A stretch of DNA of 60,000 bases, taken from the NCBI GenBank assembly GCA_914767715.1, contig OU612073.1:24058001-24118000 (forward strand). The letters are read 5' to 3'. The stretch comes from Membranipora membranacea (taxonomy: Eukaryota; Bryozoa; Gymnolaemata; Cheilostomatida; Membraniporidae). Each line of letters opens with the position of its first letter. The stretch's first letter is position 1. This document shows positions 12,301 to 22,240 of the stretch, in pieces. The position numbers were made by a program, and so were the translations under genes. Under the pieces are notes generated by a model that made no database searches, was not told where the DNA came from, and worked only from the letters and a program-made list of their open reading frames with translations.

Positions 12301-13587
12301 TTAGCCTGTGACACCAAACACATTCTATTTGAAGGTCAATGTCTCCTCCCTCCTAAATGTGATCTTGAGGAATATTTCGACAACTCGGAAAAGGTTTGCC
12401 TTTTATTTGAAACCTAGCAAACAAATGAGTTACATACCCTACTGACCTTAATAATTCACGGCTCCTTATTCGCGGAGGACACAACTCCAACCTTTTTCAC
12501 TAGTCTTAATTATTCACAGATTTCAGGCCCGCGAATTGAGAGGATAACTCCTCTATAAAGCTTTAAGTATTCGCGGTTTCTGTCATCGCTGACCGCGAAT
12601 TATTAAACCACTTGAAAACATAAGGTCAGTAGGTATATGCTAAGTTTTTTTTAACAAGCCTTGAGCCAAGGAATTTGACGATAATTTCCAAATCTTCAAT
12701 CTATGAGATGCAAGAATGTGATTGGTCCTTTAATCTGATTGTTATCGGATATAGTACTTACTTAGCAGCTCTGTGAGCTGAATTCTGTTTGTTATTGAGA
12801 CGTCAACTTTTGTTTAAAGGAGTGTAAAGCCTGTGACCCAACATGTACCTCATGCACAGGAGCCAGTGATGCTGAATGTACATCATGCCCTGACAAACAT
12901 GCCTTATACACACACTTTGATCAAAGCTCTGAGTCTAGGATACCTCCGACTTACAGCCAGTGCCTTCAATGCTGCAGTGAGGGTATGAGTGTCTCAACAT
13001 GCTGCTCGTGTGATGGCAAAGAAAGAGGTATGTTACAGTAGTTCATTCATCTTTGTTGTTGCAAGGTTGTCAAAGTCAGCTGATTGAAGTCAAAATTCTT
13101 GTATTTCAGGTTATTGTATTTCACAATTCTGATCATTCAATTCCATTCTTCAGTTCAATAATAAAACACTCAAATTGTTCTGATAACGAGGCCAATGTTA
13201 AAGATCATCATCAGATCGTAATCGTAATACCGTTGGAGGGCTTTAAAAAGCGTTGGTCAATGGTTAATGGTGTGACTTTCCTTGACTACAATGAAGTTTC
13301 ATTTTGTAGGGTTGAAATGTAAAACAAGCGAGAAAGACACTCAACAAACAACTTCACCACCTTCAAGTAATTTTCCATCAGGTGTGACAACTGGTATAGC
13401 TGTCGGTGTGAGTGTAGCTGTAATAATACCATTACTTATACTGTCAGTGTTAGGTTATAGATACAGGAGAAATGGTCGGTGTGTGTGGCCTAATATATGT
13501 AAGAGAGAAGGACTCTCTATCACTGTAGATGATGAGCTGAGTAACAGTACACAATGTGAGATGGGCAGTACAACCCCTGCTGAATAG
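3148..13587 (+). CDS. Proprotein convertase, PC5/6 (Furin-2) type, 18 visible exons, 5' incomplete
   Basis: This is a subtilisin/kexin-family endoprotease that cleaves precursors after paired basic residues in the secretory pathway. Exons: 3148-3323, 3723-3929, 4229-4332, 4539-4663, 5209-5326, 5547-5679, 6041-6227, 6417-6600, 7307-7503, 7707-7836, 8566-8757, 9077-9298, 9472-9678, 11076-11215, 11614-11730, 12281-12393, 12820-13027, 13310-13587. All junctions are GT-AG and the reading frame stays open across all 18 exons (3,038 nt, about 1,011 residues plus stop). Domain order is: second half of the S8 catalytic domain (oxyanion Asn in AAGNGG, nucleophile Ser in GGTSAATP), P domain with the conserved RGD, about ten Cys-rich furin repeats, one transmembrane helix and a cytoplasmic tail. 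The exons for signal peptide, prodomain and catalytic Asp and His are not in the window. The repeat number and membrane anchor fit PC5B or insect Furin 2 better than furin itself. Confidence 0.95.
3723..3929 (+). CDS. Convertase exon B: oxyanion-hole Asn
   Basis: The exon begins GRNNLGNIFLFAAGNGG, with the Asn of GNGG expected to form the oxyanion hole (PC2 has Asp here, so this is not PC2). It continues with the Cys pair and SIYTISVAS block typical of kexin-like proteases. It has 69 whole codons and ends in DEKQ|gtgagt. Confidence 0.95.
4229..4332 (+). CDS. Convertase exon C: catalytic serine
   Basis: The sequence reads IVTTD...CTTQHGGTSAATPQAAG. The Ser of GTSAATP is the nucleophile. The acceptor is tattttag. 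The donor falls within the Lys/Asn codon (aa|gtgggt), so the next exon completes it as Asn. That matches the EAN...WRD order of the family. Confidence 0.95.
4539..4663 (+). CDS. Convertase exon D: end of catalytic core
   Basis: The exon carries the LNWRDIQYL block and the NAVGRK block that precede the P domain. The donor is aagt|gtaagt, with one base carried to the next exon. Confidence 0.93.
5209..5326 (+). CDS. Convertase exon E: catalytic/P-domain junction
   Basis: The exon has SHSVGFGLMDANAMVEAA, the counterpart of SHxYGFGLxDAxAMV in other convertases, then WKTVPPQ. It ends inside an Arg/Ser codon (ag|gtatac). Confidence 0.93.
5547..5679 (+). CDS. Convertase exon F: P domain with RGD
   Basis: The P-domain beta-barrel block HYLEHVKLVLSVSATKRGDL carries the conserved RGD tripeptide of the family. 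The exon ends in phase 0 at Tyr|gtgaga. Confidence 0.93.
5770..5895 (-). mobile_element. Possible LINE 3' tail in intron F
   Basis: On the + strand, three to four copies of TGAT are followed by TTTATTGAG and a non-coding stretch ending in alternating AAAAATAAAAATAC. The layout matches the 3' end of the LINE fragment near 25958 when read on the minus strand. No ORF is left. It could instead be a simple repeat. Confidence 0.3.
6041..6227 (+). CDS. Convertase exon G: P domain core
   Basis: The exon carries RSPSGTNSTLL, then the DWDFMSVHFWGENPAGNW block, the direct counterpart of the family WxFMxxHxWGExPxGxW motif. A Ser-rich loop (ASSSSPYYWPSSG) follows. It ends after the first base of a Gly codon. 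Confidence 0.95.
6417..6600 (+). CDS. Convertase exon H: P-domain end and first Cys-rich unit
   Basis: YSLVLYGVAVDP closes the P domain (compare LVLYGT in furin). The frame then runs straight into the first furin-repeat unit with Cys at close spacing. An internal GTAACT looks like a donor, but the open Cys-rich continuation argues it is not used constitutively. The real donor is ca|gtaagt at 6601. Confidence 0.92.
6705..6762. other. 21-bp-stem hairpin in intron H
   Basis: The arms at 6705-6725 and 6742-6762 are reverse complements with one mismatch, separated by 16 bases. The core arm is GTCTAAGTGCTCAGAC. A direct repeat ACTTCTTGGCT lies close outside both arms (6693-6703 and 6764-6774). Stem and loop sizes are in the range of a small hairpin RNA, but a decayed short inverted-repeat element is equally possible. 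Confidence 0.6.
7307..7503 (+). CDS. Convertase exon I: furin repeat
   Basis: The Cys-rich unit CRRCDRSCASCNSAGATSC is followed by CVKECPSEYFP, the typical C-x2-C-x3-C-x2-C furin-repeat spacing. The acceptor is tatttacag and the donor is ccag|gtaaga. Confidence 0.95.
7707..7836 (+). CDS. Convertase exon J: furin repeat
   Basis: The exon reads CEPCRSECESCTSLTDC then CDDGYEIFKRECKLKCADG. This is one furin repeat joined in frame to its neighbours (1 base in, 2 bases out). Confidence 0.94.
8108..8213. repeat. Short direct repeat in intron J
   Basis: CCCACCTGATATCGACCCAT occurs twice about 80 bases apart (near 8109 and 8190). Related GATATCG/CGATATC words lie around it. This is a local duplication inside the intron with no coding content. 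Confidence 0.6.
8566..8757 (+). CDS. Convertase exon K: furin repeat
   Basis: The exon carries CRLCTIENCEMCRNATDC and a second Cys cluster. NAT, NST and NQT sites are potential N-glycosylation sequons. The donor is ga|gtaagt. Confidence 0.94.
9077..9298 (+). CDS. Convertase exon L: two furin repeats
   Basis: There are two Cys-rich units: CDPYCDTCYGEYEDNCLSC and CEKCDESCKTCSGPSVLEC. CSGPSVLEC matches the canonical C-x-GPxxxxC furin-repeat signature. The exon ends with two bases of a Gly codon. Confidence 0.95.
9472..9678 (+). CDS. Convertase exon M: furin repeat abutting the splice-donor array
   Basis: The exon carries CQQCDTSCLTCDGPAANNC and ends CQSPCPMG. The donor gg|gtaagtgaag is the first copy of the 31-bp array at 9679. 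If this donor is skipped for any copy downstream, the reading frame meets TAA at once (ATG GGG TAA). Confidence 0.95.
9679..10890 (+). repeat. 31-bp minisatellite: 39 tandem copies of a 5' splice site
   Basis: The array begins exactly at the exon-intron boundary. GTAAGTGAAG starts at 9679 and recurs every 31 bases up to 10857, giving 39 copies with no indel. A 40th, degenerate GTATGT is at 10888. Copies vary at only a few positions: G or A just before GTAAGT, tctCtg or tctTtg, and gcaAtg or gcaGtg, plus rare changes. Every copy keeps GTAAGT. The minus strand is stop-free in all three frames because the unit lacks a reverse-strand stop. Those long minus ORFs (up to 437 codons) are a repeat artefact. 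Confidence 0.97.
11076..11215 (+). CDS. Convertase exon N: furin repeat after the array
   Basis: The acceptor is attacag at 11069-11075. The exon reads CQNCSSECYGCSGPLANQC with the CSGPxxxxC signature. Phase continuity with exon M (Gly codon split gg|g) confirms that the 1.4 kb between them is one intron. Confidence 0.94.
11614..11730 (+). CDS. Convertase exon O: furin repeat
   Basis: The exon reads HCVKDCPPGFYEEIS then CQPCDALCKNCS. The acceptor is ctttccag and the donor is tcgg|gtaagt. Confidence 0.94.
12281..12393 (+). CDS. Convertase exon P: furin repeat
   Basis: The exon carries CLACDTKHILFEGQC and CDLEEYFDNSEK, completing the unit begun in exon O. The donor gtttgc is weaker than its neighbours. 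It ends in phase 0. Confidence 0.92.
12435..12635. mobile_element. Small inverted-repeat element in intron P
   Basis: TACTGACCTTA near 12439-12450 and TAAGGTCAGTA at 12621-12631 are inverted, with ATACC/GGTAT continuing outward. Inside them AATAATTCACGG and CCGCGAATTATT are again imperfectly inverted. Several CGCGAAT/ATTCGCGG words fill the 200-bp body. This fits a MITE or foldback element. No clear target-site duplication is seen. Confidence 0.55.
12820..13027 (+). CDS. Convertase exon Q: last furin repeats
   Basis: The exon reads CKACDPTCTSCTGASDAEC then a Cys-dense end (QCLQCCSEG, TCCSCDG). The acceptor is tgtttaaag. The donor is agag|gtatgt. Confidence 0.93.
13310..13587 (+). CDS. Convertase last exon: transmembrane helix and cytoplasmic tail
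   Basis: A short Thr/Pro/Ser-rich stalk leads to the hydrophobic segment GIAVGVSVAVIIPLLILSVL. It is followed by YRYRRNGR (a stop-transfer basic cluster) and a tail of about 45 residues with an acidic patch (DDELS) and the end STTPAE. The stop is TAG at 13585-13587. Type I topology with an acidic tail suggests TGN/endosome cycling, as in furin and PC5B (inference). Confidence 0.94.
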
Positions 13588-16390
13588 AAAATGATAATCC
13601 ATAGTGCAATTATAAATACCAGGGACACTAAAATTATCTTCAATACCGCCTGTTAACTATAATATCTAGATGTAGTCCCAATTGTTTTGGCTCAACTTGA
13701 CTGGACTCCTCTGAACGAAAATCTGTATACGCCATCTAATGCTTTCATAATCTCCATCACGTATATTTCTATAAACACCATTTTTCATGGCATAAGTGTT
13801 TGAGCTTAACCTCCATTCCTTCATCGCATAGGCGCAAGGGACTATGAGCATGCGCTTATGGGCAAGACTTTGTTTTAGGAATCATACGACATTGCTTGCT
13901 CACAGCATAGTGCAGTTACCCAATAATTACTATTGTTACCAAATTTTGTATGTTTCTCAAATGCATATTATATGGACACCAATAACCAGTGCCTCACAAG
14001 AATGTTTGACTTTTTAAAATAGCAGATATGCCTGAATATGTGTCATCCCTATTTTCTACCCTTCAAGACAGTCTATTTTTAGAGCTAACTGGTTACCAGC
14101 TGTAATTCAGACTCGCCCAGCTAGCTTCTTCAGTTTTCTCATTTCTCCCTGCACACTCATGAATCAAGCTTATCCAGGGATCAGCGCATCATGGTCCAGT
14201 CAGATATGTCACCCAATCAATTTTTGCTTCCTCAAAAAAGCTGAAACTTCCTTTTATTATGTATTCCAATGAAGAGTTCATATCATAACTGCAATGAAAT
14301 TATTCCTACGTGATGGTGGAGACATTAGGTATTTTGCTGCAAATCATTAAAAGCACAATGTGGATTTGGCTAATACATTCCACAGCCAAGTTAATACACA
14401 AGCATTCTGTCCTCTTGGTTAACAAGCTATCAATCTACTTAGTGCAGTCTTGTTTCCTCATAGCTAGACAATAGAATTGTTGATATATTATTTATAATCT
14501 CACAGACATCTGTAGCATTCAAAGGCTGAGAGACCTTTTTTTATGTATTTTTTGCATGTTTTTATGTGCCTTTCCTGTCTTGTCAAGACAAATATATCAT
14601 TGTCCACAACATAAAAACTTGCATCCACCAGCTCAAATCATCATTCATGTGTCTCCCAAACGGATTAAAATCTTATCTAATCTGCAAAGTTGTCAAAACA
14701 GAAAAATAAAACAAAGGCCTCATGATCCAAAGTCTGAAAGCTCTCGAAAACCCTCTTAACTTAAAAGTCCCATTCAAACTTGACAGCTGTAGCACAATAT
14801 TTTCAAAATTTGCTGATAATGCTGAATTAGAGCAAAAACCAGTTCAGCAAACACTGGGATATCAAGCTAGAGACAAGAAAAGCAAGACAAGTGTAGATGC
14901 ATGCAAGATAAAATTCAGCAGCAGTGTCATACTAATAAAAACAAACTCTAAAAGCCAACACAACACAAGTGAAACATGATGCTGATCAGAAATCTCCGTC
15001 TGTAAAAAGCTCATTACCATTACTCCTTGGTACTAAGCCAAATTTATTCTCAAATCAATCAAATAAAACATTGGAAGTTTGCTGCGCAATTATTGAGCTT
15101 TGGTTGGTGTTGTGGAGCTATAGTTTATTAAATTGTTATTTCCTTTCCAATACTTCCGAAATGTCAATTATGTTCCATTTTTAAAGCTCTGCATATATAT
15201 ATATACTCTTTGTAATATCACAATCTTAATATTCTTACAGTCCAACTTTGATGTTAATATAGGTGAGTGGTTCCCTAAATAAAGTCCGCTATCTTACAAC
15301 ACACTCACTCCTTCGAATCGATGAGGGATATAATAAAATGATGCGGGCTGGTGTCATCTTTACAACTGGTATAATTATTATGTATAGTGAAAAAAAGACA
15401 CAACATCTTTAGAGCCAGCGGATGGGTTAAGGAAGGGGTATCTAACATTTCCTTCAAAGCTTTATTGTTGTCTTTTTTTAAAGACACTATCGGTGAAGCT
15501 GAAATCGCATACAACTGGAATGTTGACTGTGTCCAAGGATGACACAATATTCTATGAAACAGCATATTTTTTGGCAGATTTCTAAGTTCATATTTTTCCA
15601 TCACATTTATACTTTATATGAGCCATCACTGAGAGCAATCACAAATCTGCATCTTGTGACAGCGTTACAAAACGTAGATATGTCGATACGTAGATATACA
15701 TTATGCACATTATTTGGGGAATGCAATTAGGTTATTAAGTTTACACAGTAGGCAATGGTTATTTTCACAAAACAAGCTAAAAGATAATTAAAAGCTTTTC
15801 CTTCTGAGCTATTCATAGAAGCTCTCGTTAAGCTTTCCTATTAGCCAGCAGTGCATAGCTGTGGCTTCTATTGTTGACGTAACCAGTTTTCATAATGTAG
15901 ACAACGAGAGGACGGCTAAGTTCTCATTTTCTGAAGTTTACCTTCACTTAGATATTGGATTCGATGCTTCTCTGTTTGGATAATTGAGGACTGGAGGCAC
16001 AGAGTTGGACATGTTTAACTGAGGATTGATCTAAATACACTGCACTGCTTTTGATTCTTTTTGAGGAGGTAAGTTGTTAATATTGCATTTCTTGACTGCG
16101 TAATTCTCCAACTGCAGGACAAAATGTCAATGACGTACCGTACTTTGTATTTGTTAGCTTGAATGAGAAGTTGCAGATAACATATATTTACTGACTAATT
16201 TAATTTAATTTATTAACTAAACCAGGCAGGCTGTCTAAAATGTTGTTTTAGATAAAATCTTTTGGCATGGATTATCAAAATGTTCCCTTGGGCAGGGTTT
16301 TCGATTAATTTGTGAAAAAAAATCACTTTATGCTTTACGATAATAATTACTGGTATACTTATAAATATTGAGCTTTGATTCTACCCTTTT
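13588..16390. other. 3' UTR and intergenic sequence, no gene recognised
   Basis: This stretch follows the convertase stop codon. The first AATAAA on the + strand that I noticed is at about 14705, so the 3' UTR could extend to roughly 14.7 kb. Small ORFs (14556-15184 +, 15305-15604 -) show no family motif. The rest is AT-rich and featureless. Confidence 0.4.
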
Positions 16391-18450
16391 CAGTTAGGCT
16401 TAGAAGTTACCATTCAAAACCAGTGAAAATCTGCTCTCGTGCTTGATGACTGTGATAAGCTCAGTCACACTCAGTGAGCCACAAAAACCATGGAAAAAGG
16501 GAGAAGCCAGTCTTATTATGAATAAAATTGAGTATCAAACACAATAGTGACTACTTTTTAGGCAACACAACTTGCGGTAAGATTAACGCATCACCTTCAA
16601 AAGACCATAATGTATTTTATGTAACAATTCTCGCCAAGACTATAATTACGCGATTGATTTCCATTTCAATGTGAAAAACTTTGATAATAAATTGTGTATA
16701 AAACATGAAGAGTGTACCCTGCTGTATTGAGATGATTGTCATGAACACCCTTTGGTATATTTTAGGTTATTTCACCCCATCACAATAAAAATGGAGTTGT
16801 GATAAGCTCTGTACCAACAAGTTTTAAAGATAATCAAGCAGAGATTAGGGCAATTCTGAATAATCATCTTGCAGTTCTAACTAAGAATCCCGGTATTTAA
16901 TGCACAAGTACTGATACTGATAACACAGACAGCAACCAATATGACAAGGTGAGGTTTGTTTTTCTCTCAACGACTTGGGATCTGACCTGTGAAAACTGCC
17001 GCAGTTGAGCCGGTTAGTCATTTATGTTATAGTTTATATGTTGTGAGAAATTCTATTCTGTTGAATGGGTTGACTCTGATTATGAATGATTATCAGAATT
17101 ATTAGAATAATTTCAACTTTTGTGGCATTTTGTATTGAGGCAACTCAAATCCATCTCTAAAATCAATCCCACAATTCACCTCTTTACTGTTATACCAGTA
17201 TTATTGTGTAAATCTTACAATAAGTTTATTATTAAGAGTAATGCACATATTGGTCAGAATTTCTGTTGGTGTCCGGTCCTCTGATGTTGTGGTTATCCCT
17301 AGTTCATACATTGGTTTAAATTTCAGGTAATGACCAGTTTTCGCTGATGGAAAGGAGACAGTGTTGCGGTCAGAGGCTGTGTAAACTTGGTAGGTCTTGG
17401 CAGAAGACGCTACATTCATGAAGTTGCAGCTTAACTGATGATGAAACTAGCTGTAAACCCCGGACTGCTCATTCTGCTCTCTGCCGTTATTTTACAACAC
17501 TCTATGCAGGTATGAATTTTGTTACCAGTATGACAAATCATTATTCTCATTAAACATATTTCAAGAACCTCCCGACAGGATCGTGATTGTCAAAATTCAG
17601 GTCTTGTGCCCCAAAACCATGCTGCTCATGCTTATATTGCTGTGTTGAAAATGTGGTTATTTTTGGCATCATCCTCATAAAATGGTGACTTATTTAAAGT
17701 CATGATCCCGATGCCACAAGCTTGTGAATCCAAAGCACTGTAAACAATGGTTCTTTGCTAGAATATAATACCAAAATATGAACACATGGTTGGTCACTGT
17801 GATTATTCTCAAGCTAAAGTAAAATATCGTATGTGTCTGCAGCTTTCATAACCATAATGTTTTAATTTCTTTCAGCACAATATTCCAAATCTGAGTAAGT
17901 ACATCATGCTGTTAACTGGTGCATAATTGGTATCAGCTTTCATCATACCTACTGACTGTTGGTTATGTGACGGACAGCAATACAGATTCTAACGACTGGT
18001 AAGCCTATATCAATAATAGTCTACTCAATACTGATATATATATTATATGGACGAGGGCTACAAATCTGACCCTCAGCAAGCGTATGGCTATTCTTATACG
18101 GTTGCTCGACCGCATTTCTGATCTTTGATTGGGCCACAAGTTCAGAATCTAGAGTAGCTGACACTTGTAAACTTTTGTCAAGCAGCTTGCCCGAGTTTTT
18201 GAAGGTTGTTACTGGGATGTCAATCAAGGCATTAAGTAAAGACTGCCAGATTTATAGTTTTATTTAGATCCTGACACAAAGCTGGATACTGATGGAATAT
18301 CTCCACAAATAGGCACGCTGTGTATTTCACCACTGATCCATAAATTCATATCCATAAGTCTACTCAAACCCTCAAAAACTTATTTGACCAATCAACGCTT
18401 GTTTAAAGCTCACCTGCTTTTACTGTAAAAGGTACTGCCCGGTATCAGCT
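16391..18450. repeat. Diverged repeat, copy A (tandem with copy B)
   Basis: Many blocks match 18845-21260 in the same order and orientation. Examples are CTGTACCAACAAGTTTTAA, GAAGAGTGTACCCTGCT, CAATATGACAAGGTGAG and ACCAATCAACGCTTGTTTAA. The offset grows from about 2.48 to 2.8 kb because of indels in B. It contains a 127-nt exon-like segment at 16766-16892. The family is unknown. Confidence 0.75.
16766..16892 (+). pseudogene. Exon-like segment in copy A
   Basis: It follows attttag and precedes gtattt. It stays open for 42 codons and contains VVISSVPTSFKDNQ, AEIRAILNNHLAVLTKNPG. The copy-B counterpart has the same length (127 nt) with conservative changes. I do not recognise the protein. The segment could be a decayed duplicated exon or part of a transposon. 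Confidence 0.4.
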
Positions 18451-18844
18451 TTATGATATGCTTGAGGCTTTATCTGTCTTAAATAGCATGCCACATTTTG
18501 TAGCCAAAAGCACAATCATCAGAGACATTCAAATTTGCTGTAGAGATGATATTAGTAACAGGTGGCTTAAATGCAATTATGGCCGATGTGTAGTCTTATA
18601 ATGACCGTGGAGAAAAGTTCTGAGAATACTGAAACACTGCAAACGAGCAAATTGATTTCACCACGCAATACTCATATATTATTACGTAAGTAACGTAATG
18701 GTATGGGGTAGCTGTGCACACAAGCTTCAGCTCCACACACCCTAGATATAATAAATTGCTCAGTGCCCAGTTTGATTGCCTAGACAAACCAATGTTTCCG
18801 TCCTCAATTATTAAGGATTCCTGTTTCTTGAATGTTTTATGTCC

Positions 18845-21260
18845 ATCTGGCCATCAGCAGTCATCCCCCAAATTTGAATGAAAATTAACATTTTCAGATA
18901 AGCTTAAAAACGGCCATTTAGAACCAATATACACCTGCTCTCCTGCGATACAATGATTCCGGCAGTCACCGCATAACAGCAGTGACACTCGAAGAACCGG
19001 GACAAGCCATAGAATAAGGGAAGAAAATTTAGTATCGAAACCTATTGGATAATTTCCCTAGGCAACACCAATTCAGTAAGAGGATCGCATCACCTTTCAA
19101 AGACAATAGTGGTCAAGACTATCATAAGCGATCAGTTTTCTTTTAAATATGAAAAACTTTGATGAGAAATTGCGCATAAATCATGAAGAGCGTACCCTGC
19201 TATATTGATATGATTGTCATTTACACCCTTTGGTATAATTATTTTGGTTGTTTCACCCCTTAACAATGAAGATGGAGTTGTGATAAGCTCTGTACCAACA
19301 AGTTTTAACGACAATCCAGCGGAGATTAGAGCAATTCTGAATGGACATCTTGCAGTTCTAACTAAGATTCCCGGTATGTCATGCCCAAGTACAAAGACCA
19401 CCTCAAGATGCTGATATTGATAACACACATAGCAGCCAATATGACAAGGTGAGTTTTGTTATTACTTACTTGATACTTGGAGGGTAATCGCTACTTCTGG
19501 TGAAGGTTCAAGCAATGTTTCAGGCCAGTCTATCGGTAATAAGTCGTTTTACAAATTTTTTCCAGATTTTCATAATTTGCTGGAACCTTCACCTGCCACA
19601 GGATGATCTACAAGTAACAGAGAGTCATAACAAAGATTAATCCGTAATTTAGCAGTGGAGACAAAGAAGCTTGTTTTTCTCTTAACGACTAGGGATATGA
19701 CCTGTAAGAACTGTTGCAGCTGAGCCAGTTCGTCATTTATGTCATAGGTTTTATGTTGTGAGGAATTCTATTATGTTAAATATTGCAAATTTGTTTAAAA
19801 AATTTAGTTTGGCCTGTAAATTGATAAACTGGCCACAATAAAAGCTGCTTATGAACGATTGATAGGAAAGCTTGATCTAACATTTTTGTATTGATGTTAC
19901 TGAAATCAAACACTAAAATCAATCCCACAATTCACCTGTTTACCTGTATACCAGTATTATTGTGTAAATCTTACAGTAAGTTTATTAAAAGAGTACCGCA
20001 CATATTGTTTCAGGTAACAACCAGTTTGCACAAATGGTAAAGAGACAGTGTTGTGATCAGAGGCTGTGTAAACTTGGACGGTCTCGGCAGAAGACGCTTC
20101 ATTCATGAAGTTGTAACTGAACCAATGAAGAAACTAGCTGAAAACTCCTGACTACTCCGTCTACTCTCTGCCGTTATTTTAAAACACTCTATGGAGGTAA
20201 GAATTTTGTTGTCGGCATTACTTCCTGGATTTGTTAATGAGCTCTTATGCGTCTCACTCAATGATGAATTTTTTCTCATTAAATTTATTTCAAGAATCTC
20301 TCAACAAGACTGTGATTGCCCAATTCAGGTCTTGTGCCATAAAACCATACTGCTCATGCTTATATTATAGCTGCGTGGAAAATGTTGTTACTTTTGGCAT
20401 CACCCTCATAAAATGGTGATTTATTTAAAGTCATGATCCCGATGCCGCAAGCTTGTGTATCCAATGCACTGTAATCAACCGTTATTTTCTTGAATATGTT
20501 TTAAAATATCGACACGTGGCTTGTCACTGTGATAATTCTCAAGCTGGGTAAACTATCATATGTGTCTACAGCTTTTCTAAACATAATGTTTCAATTTCTT
20601 TCAGCGCGATATTACAGATCTTAGTAAATGCATCGTGCTGTTAAGTGATGGATAGTTTGTATCAGCTTCCATCTTACCTACTGGCTGTCTGTTATGTGAC
20701 GCACAACAATACAGATTCTAATGTTTGGTAAGCCTGTATCAATTAGTCTACTCAACTCAGTGAATTAAATGCGATTTTTCTCCCAGATTAATGCTGAGCA
20801 TTGCAATAGATATTTTTTCCCTTTGGCATTAAATTTTGAAGCGAAATCGAATTGAGACTTATTCCCAATTTTTTGGTTATTAAAGTTAACGTCAAAAGTA
20901 TAAAAGCAATGTTCAATGGGTTTTGAGTGACTTGCACAGTATGAGCCGAATAAGATTTTGGTATTGGCTCAGCCCTAAAATCAGAAAAAATCAAAAGTAA
21001 GTTTTAAGGTATGTTTTCCATAGTTTGTACATAATTAAAAAAAGTCCCCTTCAAGAGTAAGTGATTGGGAAGATTTGGTCAAAAGTTGATGTGCCTAGGT
21101 GAAGCACGACTGGAAATAATTAAAAGAAAAAAATTATATATGTTAACCGTTTGCAATGATAGCACACTTAATTCACTGTGAAACTCTCAATCAACGTTTT
21201 AGACCAATCAACGCTTGTTTAAAGCTCCCTGCTTTTACTGTAGAAGGTTTCAGCTTTATA
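18845..21260. repeat. Diverged repeat, copy B
   Basis: This is the second tandem copy of the repeat at 16391-18450, with extra sequence in its middle and 3' parts. It includes the exon-like segment at 19247-19373. Its 5' part also matches copy C near 30433 (TTTTCAGATAAGCT and flanking words). Confidence 0.75.
19247..19373 (+). pseudogene. Exon-like segment in copy B
   Basis: The segment is open and encodes VVSPLNNEDGVVISSVPTSF, NDNPAEIRAILNGHLAVLTK. A good donor (cccg|gtatgt) follows. The upstream AG of copy A is lost here (attttgg). It has the same length as copy A with no indel, which is unusual given the indels around it. Confidence 0.4.
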
Positions 21261-21422
21261 ATTTAACCATTGAATTCCGTATCTGGAAAAGCATCATAAT
21301 CTAGCTTCCTTTTGCCAAACAGTGAGCTTGCAAAAATAGCCAGACCCTAGTAACATTCTATACAACGTCGATGATTTCGGTCGGAAAATAGTGTTTTGAT
21401 GAGAGGATGTTCTGCTAATATT
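21261..21422. other. Short spacer between repeat copy B and the LINE fragment
   Basis: I see no feature in this stretch. Confidence 0.4.
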
Positions 21423-22240
21423 TCATATCACACCACTAAAGAGTGGGTGCTCTGGCTCACTTGCTATCTTATTAAAATGTCTCTTGCCCAGATAAAAAAT
21501 GAAATCAGATAAGGTCGGAAAATGGTCTAGAAGAAAATTTTTTGTAGCAGACCTTTGAATTCTTTCTAAAGATGGTTTATCACCATCTGACAAAAGTGAG
21601 AACCAAGCACCAGTTAAAATTGATCTTATATTTGCCATGTAAAAGTTGCTCAACCCGTTTTTGTTCATGCCTAGCACTTGCAGTTGACATAAAAGAAAAA
21701 GCCTACTATTATAGGATGGGACAAGAGATTCTACATGTTTCCTAAAAGATAAAAAATGATTATCAAGTGTGATACTGATACCTAAAATAAAAACTTGGCA
21801 GTCTGAGGTGGTGAAATAATGACTTAATTTCCTAAATTCAAAAGATCGATATACTCATTATGGTAATTCAGCAAAACATTTATAACAACAGCATTCAGCA
21901 GCATATTATTATCATCAGCCCACTGTTGTGTTCATATAATAGCTTGAACAATAGAGTCAGTGCTATTCTTTCCAAAAGGTTTGTAAAATATGGTATCATC
22001 TGCATACTTAGAACTATAAATTGCTGTTATATCATGTCATAGCTGTCAAATAGCGTCTAATGTACTAACATTCTGTCTAAAAGCATACTGATTGCGAACG
22101 ATAGCCTGTTCACAGAATTTGCATAAAGGATGCTACAAAGAAACTTTGATTCAATAACTGGCTTTAAAAAGAGTTGATAGAAGAGCTTGTTCTTCTTTTT
22201 CAACATTATGTTTTGAGGTTGCTCATTTTGCTCGATCACT
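21423..22240 (-). mobile_element. Degraded non-LTR retrotransposon (LINE) with RT YADD motif
   Basis: Read on the minus strand, the RT palm motif SKYADDTIFYKPF is encoded around 21995-22006 (YADD). An in-frame stop and QQWADDNNM follow. The C-terminal LINE block SLERIQRSAT lies in 21423-21677. Frames are interrupted, so it is a dead fragment. The order and motifs fit CR1/L2/Jockey-type RT. The sequence upstream to about 22240 (-) resembles the RT finger region but is too damaged to be sure. Confidence 0.75.
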
